DNA of 7,283 bases from Victivallales bacterium (GTDB taxonomy: Bacteria > Verrucomicrobiota > Lentisphaeria > Victivallales > Victivallaceae). The notes under the pieces are model-generated. The model had not been told where the DNA came from, did not search any database, and saw only the letters and a list, made by a program, of their open reading frames with translations. A program made the position numbers and the translations under genes. Location of the stretch: NCBI GenBank assembly GCA_030634125.1, contig DAOWBJ010000078.1, positions 1 to 7,283 of the forward strand. The letters run 5' to 3'. Below, piece by piece: positions 5,888-7,283 of this stretch; within the stretch, counting starts at the first letter, position 1, and each line of letters opens with the position of its first letter.

Positions 5888-6670
5888 TTATTTTTTAGCT
5901 TCTTTTACTTTAACACTTTTTTTATCTTCTTCCGGTTTCGGAGCGAATTGTCCGAAAGAAACTGGTCCGAGAAAATGTTCCCTCAATTCAGATACAGGCG
6001 TTTCACCGCCGAATATCGGTCTCCATCCAGTCAAATCCTTAGCTCCAAGACCGCAGACAAATAATTTATGGCCTGCCCGTCCAGACGCCCAGACAAAAGT
6101 TATCTGCACCAATGATTTAAGATGTTTCTCTGACAATCCTTTCCCTTTTAAAGTCGCTTCAGTTAATTTATAATCGGTTACAATCGTTTCCGGAACTTCA
6201 AAACGAATCCTGTTAAGCTTTTTATTTGACAAATAAAGAAAATTGCTCACCCCGTACAGTATCGCGGCATTCCTGGCGGCGTGGTACTCATGGGCCGGCT
6301 TGTCATATCTTTTTATAACTACACGATTCGGGGTCCAGTCGCGCAAACGGTTATCGCTCACACCGAACACCACATGGGCGTCCTTTCTGCCCGGAGCAAT
6401 CCAGGCTATACAGATATGTGAAAGTGTACCGCTGGTTGCCGATGCTGTGCCTAATTTAACAAAAATCGGCGCGGCCATAATAACCGGTTTGTTAAATTTC
6501 ACATATTCGCGCTGTGCCAGGTTCAAAGTTCTATCTTCTTCAAGCAAAAATTTTCGCGCCCGCTGCACCGCCCGGTCTTTATAATAATCAGTAGTACCGC
6601 AGGCATTTAAAATTATAATCAACGACAAGGACGCTAATATTGTCAAAAATAAACGAAGCTTCATTTTCAT
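5888..6670 (-). CDS. predicted lipoprotein of unknown function with an internal repeat
   Basis: About 260 residues, not recognised as a named family. It begins with a lipoprotein signal peptide: basic MKMKLR, a hydrophobic stretch FLTILASLSLIIIL, and lipobox LNAC with the lipidated cysteine at residue 24, followed by GTTD. The frame is open to an earlier ATG at 6697, but starting at 6670 (or 6664) gives a normal signal peptide, so I prefer it; a weak AAAGAG lies just before 6670. The mature part has two similar blocks. Residues 84-114 contain ICIAWIAPGRK and LRDWTP, and residues 188-218 contain ITFVWASGR and LTGWRP. In both, the tryptophans are 22 residues apart, with an invariant leucine three before and proline two after the second one. 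The C-terminus is lysine/glutamate rich. It heads the operon, so a membrane-anchored, exported role is expected; the function is unknown. Confidence 0.82.
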   Translation of the reverse strand: MKMKLRLFLTILASLSLIIILNACGTTDYYKDRAVQRARKFLLEEDRTLNLAQREYVKFNKPVIMAAPIFVKLGTASATSGTLSHICIAWIAPGRKDAHVVFGVSDNRLRDWTPNRVVIKRYDKPAHEYHAARNAAILYGVSNFLYLSNKKLNRIRFEVPETIVTDYKLTEATLKGKGLSEKHLKSLVQITFVWASGRAGHKLFVCGLGAKDLTGWRPIFGGETPVSELREHFLGPVSFGQFAPKPEEDKKSVKVKEAKK

Positions 6671-6726
6671 TAACTCTTTTATTAGTTTTAGATACATTTT
6701 TGCTTTTCATTTAAAATATACCAGCA

Positions 6727-6756
6727 ATTATCAGAATTACGAATTACAAATTACAA
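6727..6756 (-). promoter_or_regulatory. possible promoter of the six-gene operon
   Basis: On the minus strand, TTGTAA (6756-6751) and GATAAT (6732-6727) are separated by 18 bases, about 57 bases before the preferred lipoprotein start. The spacer and -35 lie inside the 7-bp repeat array. The match is moderate and AT-rich DNA produces such matches by chance. Confidence 0.3.
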
Positions 6757-6761
6757 ATTAT
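6734..6761. repeat. four tandem 7-bp direct repeats
   Basis: GAATTAC, GAATTAC, AAATTAC and AAATTAT follow each other without spacers. The array lies in the divergent intergenic region and overlaps the candidate operon promoter. It could be a simple-sequence tract or a set of helically non-phased binding sites (period 7, not 10-11). Confidence 0.75.
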
Positions 6762-6794
6762 TAAAACATAGAACAGTATATTTAAGATAAAAAT

Positions 6795-6822
6795 TTGCGA
6801 ATTGCACAAATGATAATATATT
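6795..6822 (+). promoter_or_regulatory. possible promoter of the small membrane-protein gene
   Basis: TTGCGA (6795-6800) and TATATT (6817-6822) with a 16-base spacer, about 33 bases before the ATG at 6856. This is a plausible sigma70-type arrangement in very AT-rich DNA, with no independent support. Confidence 0.3.
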
Positions 6823-6843
6823 GAAATATAGTCGATTACGAAT

Positions 6844-6849
6844 AGAGGG
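6844..6849 (+). promoter_or_regulatory. Shine-Dalgarno site of the small membrane-protein gene
   Basis: AGAGGG, six bases before the ATG at 6856. It is a strong site and the best reason to read the plus strand here as coding, rather than the overlapping open frame on the other strand. Confidence 0.7.
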
Positions 6850-6855
6850 TGATTT

Positions 6856-7146
6856 ATGAAAGCTGAAGATTTGGATAAACTTTTTGACGAAGGAAAGGAT
6901 ATCACTCAACATCTTGATTTTTCAAATAAGAAAAAGATAAAAAGGAAACTATCCAAACTTTTTTGGATGGGATTGGTTTTATTTGTGTTGGGAAGTGCCC
7001 CTTTGCTAATCATCATCGCTTTAGCATCATTGGGCATTACAAAAGACCCGAATCCAAATCCAGTCGGGTTTGGAATCATGGCGATGTTTACATTTTGGCC
7101 CGGTATCGGAATAATGATTATTTCTTTATTTAAAAAGAACAAATAA
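6856..7146 (+). CDS. small two-pass membrane protein with an antitoxin-like N-terminus
   Basis: A 96-residue protein of no family I can name. Residues 1-34 are soluble and strongly charged, with a basic run KKKIKRKLSK at 25-34. Two hydrophobic segments follow, about 35-60 and 70-91, joined by a short loop TKDPNPNP, and the chain ends FKKNK. By the positive-inside rule both ends should be cytoplasmic. The first 22 residues (MKAEDLDKLFDEG, then DITQHLDFS) resemble from memory the leader of CopG/BrnA-type antitoxins, which read like M-K-A-x-E-F-D-x-x-F-D-x-G-E-D-I-x-x-x-L-D-L-S, but the DNA-binding ribbon-helix-helix part that normally follows is absent. The gene is transcribed divergently from the operon and has a strong ribosome binding site. 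No toxin-like partner is visible. Confidence 0.8.
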   Translation: MKAEDLDKLFDEGKDITQHLDFSNKKKIKRKLSKLFWMGLVLFVLGSAPLLIIIALASLGITKDPNPNPVGFGIMAMFTFWPGIGIMIISLFKKNK

Positions 7147-7167
7147 CCATTTTTTAGCTCTCTGCGG

Positions 7168-7245
7168 AAACTACTTAAAAATGCGTATAATATATAGCAT
7201 CTTGCCGTGGGCTAGGCTTGTAAAATAGTTTTTGCATAGTAGTTT
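7168..7245. repeat. long-range inverted repeat
   Basis: AAACTACT at 7168-7175 is the exact reverse complement of AGTAGTTT at 7238-7245. ATGC at 7181-7184 can also pair with GCAT at 7234-7237, leaving a five-base bulge (TAAAA) on the left arm and an interior of about 49 bases. It could be a structured RNA, an element end or chance. No coding frame is supported in 7147-7283, and no U-tract follows, so it is not a simple terminator. Confidence 0.4.
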
Positions 7246-7283
7246 ACTGAAAAGATAATTTTTAATGTTTTCAATAAATTAAG

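Noticed and set aside
6734..6761. Short repeats as a CRISPR array
   Set aside because: The units are 7 bp, have no spacers and have no cas genes nearby.
6906..7142. Minus-strand open frame of 78 codons opposite the small membrane protein
   Set aside because: The plus-strand frame has a strong ribosome binding site and a sensible charged-plus-membrane layout; this one has neither and is best read as its shadow.
7186..7191. TATAAT as a promoter for a gene to the right
   Set aside because: There is no reasonable -35 at 16-18 bases upstream, and no start codon with a ribosome binding site follows before the window ends.

Overview
The window carries one compact bacterial operon on the minus strand, a small phage-type DNA-binding gene inserted at its 3' end, the first codons of another minus-strand gene at the left edge, and one small plus-strand membrane-protein gene on the right. 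GC is moderate in the genes and very low between them. Several internal operon genes have no clear Shine-Dalgarno sequence, while genes that start transcription units do (AAGGAG, AGAGGG, AGAGG). The gene set (YicC, an EpsC/CysE-like serine acetyltransferase with a long N-terminal part, YggS, a PanE-like reductase, a metallophosphoesterase-PHP fusion, a lipoprotein) would suit an anaerobic bacterium of the PVC group such as Lentisphaerota. That assignment is an impression, not a demonstrated result.

Layout, left to right. 1-33: start of a minus-strand gene leaving the window. 34-325: AT-rich noncoding DNA with a possible promoter for that gene. 326-401 and 949-1024: two copies of a 76-bp direct repeat (69 of 76 identical, no gaps). 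They bracket an ORF6N-domain gene (404-916). The right copy is the true 3' end of the metallophosphoesterase-PHP gene; the left copy is a detached, divergent version of the same last 22 codons and stop. 956-6670: six tightly packed minus-strand genes, transcribed right to left: lipoprotein, yicC, serine acetyltransferase, yggS, ketopantoate-reductase-like gene, metallophosphoesterase-PHP fusion. Gaps are 18, 15, -4, 5 and 5 bp, so they are almost certainly one transcript. 6698-6855: divergent intergenic region with a 4 x 7-bp direct repeat and candidate promoters both ways. 6856-7146: plus-strand gene for a 96-residue protein with two membrane segments. 7147-7283: noncoding, with a long-range inverted repeat.

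The operon joins RNA turnover (YicC), the first step of cysteine synthesis (serine acetyltransferase), pyridoxal-phosphate homeostasis (YggS) and a possible pantothenate step (PanE-like) with a two-domain metal-dependent phosphoesterase of unknown substrate. A shared physiological theme (PLP, cysteine and CoA precursors) is possible but inferred.

The strongest unusual signal is the ORF6N insertion. A single-gene unit sits at the 3' end of a cellular gene and leaves a second, sequence-divergent copy of that end on its far side, so the host frame remains intact. The other points worth checking are the phosphoesterase-PHP fusion, an internal duplication in the lipoprotein, and an antitoxin-like N-terminus on the small membrane protein.
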